Below are positions 11,633 to 24,700 of a DNA stretch of 64,000 nucleotides, piece by piece. The notes under the pieces were generated by a model, which was not told the origin of the DNA, did not search any database, and was given only the letters and a program-made list of their open reading frames with translations. A program made the translations under genes and the position numbers. Position 1 is the first letter of the stretch, and each line of letters begins with the position of its first letter. Source of the DNA: Stictocephala bisonia (taxonomy: Eukaryota; Arthropoda; Insecta; Hemiptera; Membracidae); assembly GCA_035578905.1 (NCBI GenBank), contig JAQJVL010000578.1, positions 434,001 through 498,000 of the forward strand. The letters run 5' to 3'.

Positions 11633-12754
11633 ATGTACCAAGATTGCTTATTGATTGTCACTAACATTGATAGTTTTAGCAATTCTAATGGACAGCCTAG
11701 CAGTTCTAATGGTGGACATCTTGAGACTATGAACATTTTCCACCAAAACGTGCAAGGGATATTCTCTAAGATTTTTCTTGTGGAAGATTTTTTGGGGTCA
11801 CATAATAACCAGATAGTGTGCTTTACTGAGCATTTCTTAACACAATCTGAACTCGATGTTTTTTGTCTTCCCGGTTATACCACGGCCACTGGTTATTGTC
11901 GCCCTTGCATGAAAAAAGGTGGGGTTTGTATTTTAGTCTCCCCGGTTCTTAAGTATCAAGTGTTAGATGTATCAGAATACTGCGTGGAGGGTGTTTGTGA
12001 GTTGGCCGCTATTAGAGTAGAAAACAATAATATACATTTCTTTATAATGACTGTCTACAGACCACCATCCCAAGTTATGTCTACCATTCTAGATTTTCTT
12101 GACTCAGTTAATAATTGCCTCGAAGAACATATAAAAATAAATGATCAAATTGTAATCGTGGGTGATTTTAATATTGATTTTGCTGTAGACAGTGTACGAA
12201 GAAAATTGTTTAAAAATGTAATGACCAGCCATGGATTGAGAGACACTATTAGTAGTTATACTAGAGAATTTAAGCATTCGTGTACAATTATAGACAATAT
12301 ATTTACTAATATTAGTCCAGCAAATTTTAAACCATCAGTTTTAGTCACAGGAATATCCGACCATCATGGTCAGGTTGGTAGTGTATCATCGTGTTTAAAA
12401 CCTAATATTCCAAAGTTCACATTTAAAAGGGTTTTCTCAAAAGATAACATTCGTATATTTAGGACTCTCCTTGGTAATGAGACATGGATTGATGTATTCT
12501 CAACACTTGATATAAATGCAAAATTCAATTTCTTCCACTCCATATTCAGATTCCATTTTGATTTGGCATTTCCTCTGAAAAAGATAAAGGTTAAGAAAAA
12601 TAAATTGGTCACTAAAATTAAACTTGAACAAAAATTTGTTGAATTAAGGGAAAGTATTTTCAAGTTACACACTATAACAAAAAAATCTAGAATCTTCTCA
12701 TCCTTTACGCAAAAAGTACACTTCTTTGAGAAAACAACTAAGAGAAGAAATTAG
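11633..12754 (+). pseudogene. LINE ORF2, N-terminal apurinic-type endonuclease part
   Basis: This is the endonuclease (exonuclease-endonuclease-phosphatase fold) that nicks target DNA for target-primed reverse transcription. Motifs are in the normal order: HQN (N39), FTEH (E66), YRPP (142-145), GDFN (177-180), IDNIF (D221) and SDHHG (242-246). All expected catalytic residues are present. In CR1/L2/Jockey-type LINEs this domain is fused to the reverse transcriptase. Here the frame ends at 12754 while the RT continues in another frame, open from about 12678, so a one-base shift near 12680-12715 has split ORF2. The start codon chosen is the first ATG. Confidence 0.88.
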
Positions 12755-14660
12755 ATCTGCCAAGGCAAATGTTGCTCTCAAACACATAGAGGGGTCTCAA
12801 AACAAATCAAAAGCTGTTTGGGATATCGTAAATGATGTTTTACCGGGGAAAACTGATCGCTCATTCTCCAATTTTTCTCTAAGAGCATTGAATGATAAAG
12901 GTAAACTTGTACATAATCCAATTCTCGTCTCTAATATGTTTAACACATTCTTCTCGGAGGTGGGAATCAATTCTGGATCTTTGAACGATAATGTTGAACA
13001 TTCATCATCTTCTTCCATTCAACAGAGATCCACTACTCATTCATTATTTCTTTTCCCAACAGACGCAAATGAAGTAATTCAAATTATAAAATCACTTAGA
13101 ATGAGTCGTTCTGCTGGCATTGACGAAGTATCGTCACAATTATTAAAGGAAATTGCAGATCTTCTTGCTGCTCCGTTGGTTCACTTGGCAAACGCGTCAT
13201 TTGAAGGAGGCGTTTTTCCATCTTGCCTCAAGACCGCAATTGTTAAACCTCTTTACAAGAAAGGTGACTCCAATGAACCAAAAAACTATCGTCCAATTTC
13301 TATTCTTTCAACCTTTTCAAAGGTATTAGAAAAGTTATTCTCCAAAAGACTTACAACTTTTTTAGAATCTAAGGATCTTCTTTTTAATAAACAATTTGGC
13401 TTTAGGAAAAATCTTAGTACACTTAATGCCATGTTTAGTTTTATTTCTGACATTACACATGCCCTAGACAATAGACAGCACACAATGGGTCTTTTCTTTG
13501 ATCTTACCAAGGCCTTTGATGTGGTTGATCATAGAATCCTTTTAGAAAAAGTGGACTCCTTTGGTATAAGAGGAAAAGCATTACAGTGGATCAAGTCCTA
13601 CTTATTAGGACGAAAGCAGTTTGTGCAAATTCCTTTCATTGATGCCCTAGGTTGCCTCCAGAAACAAGTATCAAACGAGGTGTCTGTTCATACAGGCGTA
13701 CCTCAAGGGTCCGTCCTTGGGCCAATCTTATTTCTTATGTATATTGATGATCTACATCTTAGCATAAGAAATTCCAAGCTCTGTCTTTACGCAGATGATA
13801 CATCGATTTCCATATCTAACAATAATGAAGACCAGCTTCAGATTGACACTTTTATTCAAAGCAGTTCTCTACTTCAGTGGATATCTGAGAATCATCTTTT
13901 TGTGAACATGGACAAAACTAGCCTCATTGAGTTTAAATTAACTATCACATTTTTACATCACATTTTTACAATTACTCCAATATTCTTATTGGTGATACAG
14001 AGATTTCATCTAGTGATTGATTATACTATATTTTTGGGCCTGGTGATTGATTCAAATCTGACATTTAAAAAACATATAGACAGAGTTTGCAGCAAATTAC
14101 ATAGTGGAATTTTCTTACTTCGGAGACTTTTAATGTTTTCAAATAGAGACATCTTGATTTCAGCGTACTACGGATGTGTCTACCCACACTTAGTCTATGG
14201 ACTCCCAATATGGGGCGCTGAGTGCTCAAGGGTGAAGTGCATTTTTGCATTGCAAAAAAAGGCTCTGAGAGTTATACTTGGATTGCCCCGAAATAAATCT
14301 TGTAGAGGACTTTTCCGACGTAACAAATTACTTACTTTCCCTTCACTATATATCTTGGAAACCCTTATGTTTACGAAGAAAAATATTCACCTTTTCCATC
14401 TAAAATCACATGCTCTTAGAAATTTACATAACTTAGATATTCCCCGTCACAATAGTACTTTTTATAAAAAACACTCCACTTACAACTGTGTTAAGTTGTA
14501 TAATAAGTTACCTAGGTTCTTGAAGGCTGAAGCTTGTGTGCATGTTTTTAGAAAGATATTGAAATTTGTTTTATTAGAAAAAGAATACTATTCAGTTTCT
14601 GACTATTTACAAGATACAATAATAGATAGTAAGCATAAGTTACATAGTTATAATTTATGA
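12726..14660 (+). pseudogene. LINE ORF2, reverse transcriptase part (CR1/L2 superfamily type)
   Basis: This frame is the continuation of the endonuclease frame after a frameshift. It is open from about 12678, and the TTG at 12726 is not a true start. Motifs in this numbering: NYRPIS (188-193), FDLTKAFDVVDH (258-269), GVPQGSVLGP (324-333) and the catalytic YADD (355-358). The C-terminal region (YGLPIWGAECS, LQKKALRVILG, LYNKLPRFLK, YYSVSDYL) is of CR1/L2/Crack-like type. Around codons 406-432 (about 13935-14018) the frame is locally wrong: the neighbouring frame gives the family-like SNILIGDTEISSS before IFLGLVIDSNLTF. This indicates two compensating small indels. The copy is recently active-looking but dead. 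It lies antisense in the secreted-protein gene intron. Confidence 0.9.
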
Positions 14661-14984
14661 ATTGTAAATAGTTATATTAATGAAATGTTGTGCAATAGGT
14701 TAAGGAAGACGTTTGTCCATGACAATCTTGTTTTTATGACAATAAACTTTATTTGATTTGATTTGATTTAAGTCAAGTCGTAAATGGCAAGTTACTGTTG
14801 GGGGCGCATTTCTGATATATCAGCTTACAATTTATTCATATTCATCCAATTATTAAAAGAGCTCGACCCGTTGGTAAGCTGAGAAGTGAGAGAGTAAACC
14901 GTAATGTAGATCGGTAGGTAGTTAAGATACGTATGACCATGTTGGTCTGTGGAAGGTGAGGAGGTAATTTTATCCGTTAATTGA

Positions 14985-15760
14985 TAGGTGGGATGTGTTT
15001 CAGAAGTTTTTAGGGTTGCTACAAAGGCCATCAGTCCTGTCCGTGGATATACGGGTGAGATAGATTTCAAAAATAGAGTAAGTATGTAGGGTGAGTACAA
15101 GGACCATCAGTTCTGTCCGTGGATAGGCGGGTAGGATATTTCAGAAGTAGATGCAGTATGTAGAGGGGGTAGAAGGGCCATATGTCCTGTTCATGGATAG
15201 GCGGGTAGGATACTTTTGAAGTAGATGCAGTATGTAGGGTGGGTACAAGGACCATCAGTCCTGTCCGTAGATAGGAGGGTAGGATATTTCAGAAGTAGAG
15301 TCAGTATGAAGGGTGGGTACAAAGGCCATCAGTCCTGTCCGTAGATAGGCGGGTAGGATATATCAGAAGTAGAGTCAGTATGTTGTGTAGGTACAAGGAT
15401 CATCAGTTCTGTCCGTAGATATTCGGGTAGGATATTTCAGAAGTAGAGTCAGTATGTAGTGTAGGTACAAGGACCATTAGTCCTGTCCGTGAATATGTGG
15501 GTTGGATATTTCAGAAGTAGAGGTAGTGTAGTACAAGGACCATTAGTCCTGTACGTAGATAGGCGGGAAGGATATTTCAAAATTAGAGGCAGTATGTAGA
15601 GTGGGTACAAGGACCATCTGTTCTGTCCGTGTATACTTGGGTAGGATATTTCAGAAGTAGAGGCAGTATGTAGGTTGGTTACAAGGACCATCAGTCCTTT
15701 CCATGGATAGGCGGGAAGGATATATTTCAAATATAGAGTCGGTATGCAATGTGGGTACAA
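14985..15760. repeat. 74-bp tandem repeat, about 10 copies
   Basis: The unit contains ACCATCAGTCCTGTCCGT and GGTAGGATATTTCAGAAGTA. AGGATA recurs at 15133, 15207, 15281, 15355, 15429, 15503 (as TGGATA), 15569 (an 8-bp deletion), 15643 and 15717. Diverged units continue to about 16040. Open frames here are repeat translations. Confidence 0.92.
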
Positions 15761-15771
15761 GAGCGATGGCT

Positions 15772-15807
15772 AAAAAACAGGCCTACTGATGAGTAGGCCT
15801 GTTTTTT
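15772..15807. repeat. Perfect 16-bp stem hairpin with GATG loop
   Basis: AAAAAACAGGCCTACT, then GATG, then AGTAGGCCTGTTTTTT. It resembles a bacterial intrinsic terminator but lies in an animal intron at the end of the 74-bp array, so that role is not expected. Confidence 0.9.
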
Positions 15808-15814
15808 TTTTATA

Positions 15815-17234
15815 GGCGTGAGGATTGGATTACAGATATAATGTTGATAAGTAGATTCAGTAGGTAGGCTATCCGTAATCTGGCCCGGGATAGGGGGTGG
15901 ATATATCTCACAAGTATTGTTGGTATATGTCTTGGGTGGGAGTGTCATGATTCATCGTATCCGTAGATAAGTGGGTGTAATATATTTTTTAATTATTGTT
16001 AGTGTATAGGTTAAGTAGGAGGGTCATCAGTTTTTATAAGGCTTTGTCCTTTTCCCTATAAGTGGGTGATACGATTCTTCTAGGCGTACTAATGCCCGGT
16101 GTGGTTAGAGCTGATGCTCCGTCATTATTAAAATAATACATTGTGTTGTTCTGTTACTTTTCAATAACTTGATATGTTTAGGCAATACACATTTTGAATC
16201 ATACACATGCATTGAGGAAGTACTTTCCTAAATTCTATTAGAAATATCCTTTAAATAAACCTCTTTATCTCATAAAAACAATACTAATTTTTTTAATGCT
16301 AAAAAACAAAAGCAATAATAAATATTTGATCTGTTGGTTTTGATATTCCTAGAGTAGTCATGAGCGCAGCGAGAGAGAGTTACTACCGACTAGCATTACC
16401 GAGGAAGAAGGTGATATGAGAGTAGTGACTGACAGGGTTGGCACGCTGTTGCGTACAGGAGTGCCCCCTAGTATTCAATTTAACTAAAACTGCTTTCCTT
16501 ATGTGAAGAATAATTACAGGCAATGATACGTAATTCTTTCCTTGTTTATCTTTCCATGTAGATCACCGGCGCACTATTAACATAGTGAGTGTCCGAGCGT
16601 AGTTCCGGCGGTGTCCCACGCACATGTCATGTCCAGGGAAAGCACTCCGGAAGTAGAGGCGGCGATGTCGTGACCAAGTTTCCTTTGTGTAAACACCTTG
16701 GTTTAGGCCTGACTTTCGTAATCCTTGAGGCAGGACATTGTGTATTCATCCTCTATTGTAACGCTTTAGTAAGAAGAAAACATTATTCTGGTTTCAGCAG
16801 TAGTTTGATATTCTGTAATTTAACATTTTTAAACTTGTCCATGCATTTCCTGATCTTTATTGGAGAAATATTCTTAAAATATCACTATATCAATCAAATG
16901 AATTGAACACAGTAAATTATATATATATGGACTTGGTTTTTAAAAGTTTTTAATTTATAACTGGTCAATAAAATGCAATAACAAATATTTATCTGTTTGT
17001 AATTTAATTCAAATATATCCAATAGCAAAGGGTAGTGAAGATATTATCGCTTGTGCTATTTATCATTTTGCTAGAGTTTGTTTTGATTTTTTATTCATTA
17101 GAGGTTTGTCCTTCAGATCTGTAAAGTTAGTTACTTTCATAGATTATTATTGAAAAAGAAAGTATCGGTGACACTAGTATACTGATAAGTTTTTTAATAA
17201 TTATATTAATGATCAAGTTACCTCAAGAGTGAAT
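15815..17234. other. Intronic, with two GC-richer islands
   Basis: 16350-16480 and 16560-16740 are GC-rich compared with the surroundings and may be repeat fragments or unassigned exons. The frame 16589-16906 turns hydrophobic and AT-rich and is not convincing. Confidence 0.4.
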
Positions 17235-17601
17235 CGTCTATAAAGCCATGTGAGTTTACTATCTAATCTATTTAGGTATGTGAATTAGACCGAATCACTT
17301 AGGCCGTGTTCATCAAAGTGGCATTTCCACAATATGTATGGCATTTTCAGGCTTAAAGTATAACAACTATAAAGATATAAAATATATATCAGTGAAAAAT
17401 TATTAAAAAATGAATAATTATATTATAAATTATTTTAATTTTCAAACCACCATAAAAATGAAATCGGTCTATATTTTTCCAGTGTCCTTGGTGTAACCTA
17501 ACGAAGTATGTATATCAGACAGAATCAGTTGGATCGCATCTTTATTCATGAAAATGGTGTTACAACATAATAAATAATTGCCTGCTCACGTGAAAGTGGC
17601 C
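17235..17601. repeat. Dispersed repeat, copy 1 (direct pair with 18555-18925)
   Basis: It shares TATCTAATCTAT, GGTATGTGAATTAGACCGAA, GGTCTATATTTTTCC and ATAAATAATTGCCTGCTCAC in the same order with the second copy, at about 75% identity by eye. Confidence 0.85.
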
Positions 17602-18554
17602 GCGTGCAAACTTGCAACTAGTCTTAATTCTGGCTTCTTTAGAGAGTCTCGCACGTCTTGTAAATGCGCCGTCGTGCATGGCGGCTCAGAGTCTAAGGCC
17701 TTTCCCTGCTTTCCTCCGGGAGGATGTGGGAATAGACATTTCGGCCGGGAGTAATCCACCTTGAACGATCTTGCGTGAGATCCATAAAATTACAATCATA
17801 TGGCCATCTTTCGTGTATATTATGACGTGCTGTCAGTATACACAAAGAATACAGGTTCAGTTAGAGATGACCTCTTAGCATAAACTTCACGTGTAATAAG
17901 ACCTTCTTTGTATTATTTTGACTGTTATTTAACTTTGTTTTAGATAGTTACACAAATAATTAATGGTAATGGTCTAAAGGATAACATTTGTTTATAGATT
18001 TGGCATGTTTTACAATTTAAAAATTAAAACAAGAAAGTTATATTTCAACTTTCAAAAATCATAGAAACAATAATGTTATGCGTCAAGCTTTTTAAAATAA
18101 ATAGCAATACTAGTTGGTTTTAGGAGAGGACTCTATAACTAACATAAACGGACGATTTAAGTGCTAAGTAATAAGTAAATTATTATATATGTGACATCTT
18201 ATTGAATAATTAATTCAATAAGAAACATTTTTCACATAGGTTTATTCAACAACAAAAAATTAAAGACAAAATGTAAACAAGCAGTTTAATAATGAATTTA
18301 CGTTATTTTTATTTAAACATAGAGTAAACATAGGTGCTGCGTATTCTCATCTCATCAATTCTGAGTTGACTGCTATTATTATCTTAAATTATCACCACGG
18401 TTTTCACAATAAGTGACACTGCAATAAAAGTTTAACATAGTTAAAAAAAACACTAAAGTAAAGTTTATTATAAGAAAATAGTCATAAAATTATAGGGAGT
18501 ATGATTTTAACAAAGAAAATAAACACAAAATTATCATAAAATTAAAATATAAGC
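17602..18554. other. Intronic; GC-rich island at 17588-17790, then AT-rich
   Basis: The island contains several CpG and CCGGGAGG/CTCCCGG motifs and a minus-strand frame including MHDGAFTRRARL. I do not recognise it, and it may be a repeat or an exon. A segment at 18479-18545 is repeated at 18989-19054. Confidence 0.4.
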
Positions 18555-18925
18555 GGTCTAAAAAGTGGTATGGATATAATATCTAATCTATGGAGGTATG
18601 TGAATTAGACCGAATGAATACTTGGGTCGCATCATTATTCGTCAAAGTGTCATTTTCCAAGATTTTAAATGGATTTTCAGGTTTAAAATAAAATCTCTAT
18701 AGCTCATAACATTTAAAGAAGATATCAATGAAAAATTAATAAAAATGCATTTTTGTTGTATAAATTACCGTATCATAATTTTCAAAACACATTAAAAATG
18801 AAACCGGTCTATATTTTTCCTTAAAGCAACTTATCGAACTATGTCCATCAGACGGAATCGGACCACATCTTTATTCATGAAATAGGTATTTCCACAATAT
18901 AAATAATTGCCTGCTCACGTCAAAA
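18555..18925. repeat. Dispersed repeat, copy 2
   Basis: This is the partner of 17235-17601. It is followed by short CACGTCAA tandem units (18916-18970). Confidence 0.85.
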
Positions 18926-19799
18926 TCACGTCAACTCACGTCAAAGTCACGTCAACTCATGTCAATGTCATGTTTATGGTAATTAAATAGTCATAAAATT
19001 ATAGGGAGTATGTTTTTGACCGAGAAATACAAACACAAAATTATCATAACATTAAAAGAGGGCATTTTTTATTAGGGCTCGTGTTCAAGACAGTTAGTTG
19101 GCTTGGTTGTACGGTTAATTATTGTACACAGCGTCAATTTAAGGAGCGCCCACTCTCCCTACACCCCGCCGACCCTCCCACTGTCTAATGACAACGGAAA
19201 GTTGAACTCCGTGTCCAAAACAGCTTTGATGTCTAAAGATACAATACTCGAGAAAAGGGGCTAAACTTTTTAAGTTTAGAATTATATTATGTTTTCACCT
19301 CCCTTAAAAAAATGTAATAAATGTTATACAAAAATCTATATTTCGAAGCCTGTTTTCAATGCAAGCACATCTGACCAACGGATCACAAAGTATTTGAAAA
19401 GAAATGGATCCATTGAGTGATAAATATATCCTAGAATGCTAAGCCTAATGTTTCCGGTGCGGCTGAGAAGAACTAGGTTAACAATCAGCTAATAAGGTTG
19501 ATCAGTTTAGTTCTGCTTCCACTTCTAATAGCTCTAGAATCTTCATCACTATCCACGAGAGGAACTTCCTCTGGACGGCATCAACCACTGTACCTGTGTA
19601 CACCTGTCCCAACCAATGACTTGCACAGCGTAAGGCCAGCGAGCTTGTCATCAAAATACCAGGCAATCCACTTTTTATTGGAGCGTTAAATTTCTTTGTT
19701 GTTTCGCTTATTATTTCTGATTTGGTTTCATACGATGTGCTGAGGGACACCATAGACCATGCTTAACTTTCCCTCAGAACATGTGCAAGCTGCTAAAGG
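18926..19799. other. Intronic; possible degraded coding fragment at 19502-19753 (minus)
   Basis: The minus-strand frame includes GTVVDAVQRKFLSW, which faintly recalls the end region of LINE reverse transcriptases (a QRRFL motif). The similarity is too weak to call. Confidence 0.25.
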
Positions 19800-19912
19800 C
19801 CTGTTCTTGAAGTTTATTTAACGAGTGAAGTACCGATTGTTAGCTCAGCTGGGAATTCGAACCTAGGACCTTGCCTTCGCAGTTCGATGCCACTACCTGA
19901 GAGTGTTCACAG
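19800..19912 (-). mobile_element. tRNA-derived SINE, family A, copy 2
   Basis: On the minus strand, CTCAGGTAGTGGCATCG (A-box region) and GGTTCGAATTCC (19863-19852) precede AGCTAACAATCGGTACTTCA and CTCGTTAAATAAACTTCA. The tail matches the copy at 40.5 kb. Confidence 0.75.
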
Positions 19913-21717
19913 TTTCTCAAACAATATAAGCCTTTGGACCGTGAAACTTGGCACAACTACTTTTATATGCTCTAGAGACGTACTAAGAAATGGTTATAAA
20001 ATATTTTCACTCAAAGGACTAAAATAAGGTACAAAATTAATATCCCGATATGGGGCAAGTACTATCTGTTCCCATTACTTATATGAAAGATTAAGCTTAT
20101 GACGCTGTAACTTTACATAAGTAGTTATTTTTCAACAATGTAAGCGTGCGAAGTGAACAAAATTACATGAACAAACGTTGGGGTTAGCGCGCGAAGCGTA
20201 TATACAGGGATGTTTCTAGTACAGTATACAATCTTCTGTCATCAAACTTTGTCATTATTTCACTTTAGCTAAACATAATTTATAACAAGTGTATTCATGT
20301 TTCGTGGTACACATATTGAATCCTATACTACCTCGATAGACAGAAATACACAGGATACCTAGTTACCTACAAGATTCATCTCAGTAATTGAGAACCTGTT
20401 TTCTGTTTTACAGACTATAGGCATTCAAAGAAGTAAAACATATTCTGAATTATTAACTGACTACATATTTATTTCAAACCGGTTTTAACCACGTCAGGCT
20501 TATTGAATTATTATTATTATACGTTGTAATTAATCTATTATTTATTATTGATGTTATTCTAATATTAATTTTTATCTTTATTTTATTTAAATGTTTATAC
20601 TATTGATTTTGTCAGATTAAGTTGTGATATTAAGTTTCTGATTACTTGTTAAATTTTTATTCATGAAAGAATACAACTTTAAGTCTTTAGTGGAGTTTTA
20701 CTGTCGTGTTGTGTGCATGTCAATTATACTGTGTGTAATGTACCGTATTAATACTACATCGTAATTGGGTGCGTAGCCTGTTTTGTAGTATTACTTTGAA
20801 AAATATCAGCGCTTCGTGTCATTGGTTTGATTAAATGAGTAACTGCCGTAGAACAAAATATTAAAGATTGACGGTAAAAAGATTCGAGCTTCTGTTACAC
20901 CATTCTTCTCATGTACATAATTCGAGTGGCCAATGAGAAGTAACAGAGTTGGGTTTGTATAACAAATATTCCAACACACAATAATGCAGAGTGATGCAAT
21001 TTATGTTAACATCTTTACTAATATAGGAGTTCAAGATCTTAAAATGAATGTTACAATGTTATGTCAAAATGTTGTTCCCGGCTGTCAAACATTTTAATTA
21101 TGCAATAGTAAGTTATAATCTATTTTAATTTACAAATTTTTTCTAATTCAGTCAAATTTTCTCTAACTCCGGAAGTGGTCGCGCCTATAATGCAAACTAG
21201 TATTGTCGCTGCGGGTAACGGTCAACCGCAGTTAAATAGTTCGTGTTTTTCCATTGAACTAATTTTATTAATATATTAGACTCATGATAGTAATAAAAAA
21301 ACGTGATTTTGTCAAGAATATTCAAATTTACACATTGTTTGAAAATTGAACAAATTACATGTCAAAAAGTCATTTTTTACTATGATTTATATACAATGAA
21401 AAAATCTAATTTTAAAAACTAAGTAGTTTGTGTGATATAAAAGTAAGTATAAATGATTGACAAAAATGATTTAACTGCTTCTTATGATGTAAAATCTTTA
21501 AGAAACTACATGAAATAATTACGTTTGATATTATTGATAAATCTATACCTAAAAATTATTACAAGATTGAAATTGAACAAAAATTATTAACAGAGTGCTC
21601 TAAATACAAGTAGGCTTTTAGGTGAATGATTTTTAAATTTACTTTTAAGATCACACAGTTTATAGTTTTAAATTCGTTCTTCTAAATCGGGACATAGATG
21701 TAGAATTCACTTGCACG
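19913..21717. other. Intronic, no gene seen
   Basis: AT-rich with no convincing open frames or repeats. Confidence 0.6.
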
Positions 21718-24700
21718 TATGTATCACGGCCAATGAGATGCAGAAACTAAACAAACACAACTGGTAGTTGTAGGGGGTGGGTACACAGGAAGGTAGAGGA
21801 AGAGCAAACAACAACAGACGGTCGTGGGTCGTGGTGACCTGCACGTATGTATCACGGCCAATGAGATACAGAAACTAAACAAACACAACTGATAGTTGTA
21901 TAGTGTGGGTAGACAGGAAGGTAGAAGGAGAGCAGGCAACAACAGACGGGCGCGGGTCGTGGTGACCCGCACGTACGTATCACGGCCAATGAGATACAGA
22001 AACTAAATAAACACAACTGATAGTTGTATGGGGTGGGTAGACAGGAAGGTAGAAGGAGAGCAGGCAACAACAGACGGGCGCGGGTCGTGGTGACCCGCAC
22101 GTATGTATCACAGCCAATGAGATACAGAAACTAAATAAACACAACTGATAGTTGTAGGGGGTGGGTAGACAGGAAGGTAGAAGGAGAGCAGGCAACAACA
22201 GACAGTCGCGGGTCGTGGTGACCCGCACGTACGTATCACGGCCAATGAGATACAGAAACTAAACAAACAGAACTGATAGTTGTATGGGGTGGGTAGACAG
22301 GAAGGTAGAAGGAGAGCAGGCAACAACAGACAGTCGCGGGTCGTGGTGACCCACACGTATGTATCACGGCCAATGAGATACAGAAACTAAACAAACACAA
22401 CTGATAGTTGTATGGGGTGGGTAGACAGGAAGGTAGAAGGAGAGCAGGCAACAACAGTCGAGCGCGGGTCGTGGTGACCCACACGTATGTATCACGGCCA
22501 ATGAGATACAGAAACTAAACAAACACAACTGATAGTTGTATGGGGTGGGTAGACAGGAAGGTAGAAGGAGAGCAGGCAACAACAGTCGAGCGCGGGTCGT
22601 GGTGACGCGCACGTACGTATCACGGCCAATGAGATACAGAAACTAAACAAACACAACTGGTAGTTGTAGGGGGTGGGTAGACAGGAAGGTAGAAGGAGAG
22701 CAGGCAACAACAGACAGTCGCGGTTCATGGTGACCCGCACGTATGTATCACGGCCAATGAGATACAGAAACTAAATAAACACAACTGATAGTTGTAGGGG
22801 GTGGGTAGACAGGAAAAGAAGGAGAGCATGCAACAACAGACGGGCGTGGGTCGTGGTGACCCGCACGTATGTATAACGGCCAATGAGATACAGAAACTAA
22901 ATAAACACAACTCGTAGTTGTAGGGGGTGGGTAGACAGGAAGGTAGAGGAAGAGCAAGCAACAACAGACGGTCGCGGGTCGTGGTGACCCGCACGTTTGT
23001 ATCACGGCCAATGAGTAGAAAATAGACACAACTGGTAGTTGTAGGGGGTGGGTAGACAGGAAGGTAGAGGAAGAGCAAGCAACAACAGACAGTCGCGGGT
23101 CGTGGTGACCCGCACGTATATATCACTGCCAATGAGATACAGAAACTAAACAAACACAACTGGTAGTTGTAGGGGGTGGGTAGACAGGAAGGTAGAAGGA
23201 GAGCAGGCAACAACAAGCGGTCGCGGGTCGTGGTGACCCGCACGTACGTATCACGGCCAATGAGATACAGAAACTAAACAAACACAACTCGTTGTTGTAG
23301 GGGGTGGGTAGACAGGAAGGTAGAAGGAGAGCAGGCAACAACAGACGGTCGTGGGTCGTGGTGACCCGCACGTACGTATCACGGCCAATGAGATACAGAA
23401 ACTAAACAAACACAACTGATAGTTGTATGGGGTGGGTGGACAGGAAGGTAGAAGGAGAGCAGGCAACAACAGACAGTCGCGGGTCGTGGTGACCCGTACG
23501 TATGTATCACGGCCAATGAGATACAGAAACTAAACAAACACAACTGGTAGTTGTAGGTGGTGGGTAGACAGGAAGGTAGAGGAAGAACAAGCAACAACAG
23601 ACGGCCGTGGGTCGTGGTGACCTGCACGTATGTATCACGGCCAATGAGATGCAGAAACTAAACAAACACAACAGGTAGTTGTAGGGGGTGGGTAGACATG
23701 AAGGTAGAGGAAGAGCAAGCAACAATAGACGGCCGTGGGGCGTGGTGACCTGCACGTATGTATCATGGCCAATGAGATACAGAAACTAAACAAACACAAC
23801 TGGTAGTTGTAGGGGGTGGGTAGACAGGAAGGTAGAGGAAGAGCAAGCAACAATAGACGGCCGTGGGTCGTGGTGACCTGCACGTATGTATCATGGCCAA
23901 TGAGATGCAGGAACTAAACAATCACAACTGCTAGTTGTAGGGGGTGGGTAGACAGGAAGGTAGAGGAAGAGCAGGCGACAACAGACGGTCGTGGTGACCC
24001 GCACGTATGTATCACGGCCAATAAGATGCAGAAACTAAACAAACACAACTGGTAGTTGTAGGTGGTGGGTAGACAGGAAGGTAGAGGAAGAGCAAGCAAC
24101 AACAGACGGTCGCGGGTCGTGGTGACCCGCACGTATGTATCACGGCCAATGAGATACAGAAACTAAACAAACACAACTGGTAGTTGTAGGGGGTGGGTAG
24201 ACAGGAAGGTAGAAGGAGAGCAGGCAACAACAGGCGGTCGCGGGTCGTGGTGACCCGCACGTATGTATCACGGCCAATAAGATGCAGAAACTAAACAAAC
24301 ACAACTGGTAGTTGTAGGTGGTGGGTAGACAGGAAGGTAGAGGAAGAGCAAGCAACAACAGACGGTCGCGGGTCGTGGTGACCCGCACGTATGTATCACG
24401 GCCAATGAGATACAGAAACTAAACAAACACAACTGGTAATTGTAGGGGGTGGGTAGACAGGAAGGGAGAGAGAGGAGAGGATATTTTGGCCTACTTTTGG
24501 TACAGTAAGGGCAGGCAACAACAGACGCCCGCGGATCGACGTTACCCGCACGTATGTATCACGGCCAATGATTAGTAAATAGACACAACTGGTAGTTGTA
24601 GGTGGTGGGTAGACAGGAAGGTAGAGGAAGAGCAAGCAACAACAGACGGTCGCGGGTCGTGGTGACCCGCACGTATGTATCACGGCCAATGAGATACAGA

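Larger units (their letters stand above)
11415..14771 (+). mobile_element. Non-LTR retrotransposon (LINE), 5' truncated, about 3.4 kb
   Basis: It comprises a possible ORF1 end, the endonuclease and the reverse transcriptase, then a short 3' UTR with AATAAA (about 14741) and a tail of TTTGA/ATTTG repeats ending near 14771. A short tandem 3' tail is normal for this LINE group. The 5' limit is uncertain and I could not define target-site duplications. Confidence 0.85.

Noticed and set aside
15772..15807. Bacterial rho-independent terminator
   Set aside because: The context is an animal intron beside a minisatellite. No bacterial genes are present.
19502..19753. LINE reverse transcriptase C-terminal fragment
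   Set aside because: Only a short QRKFL-like motif is visible, which is too little to call.
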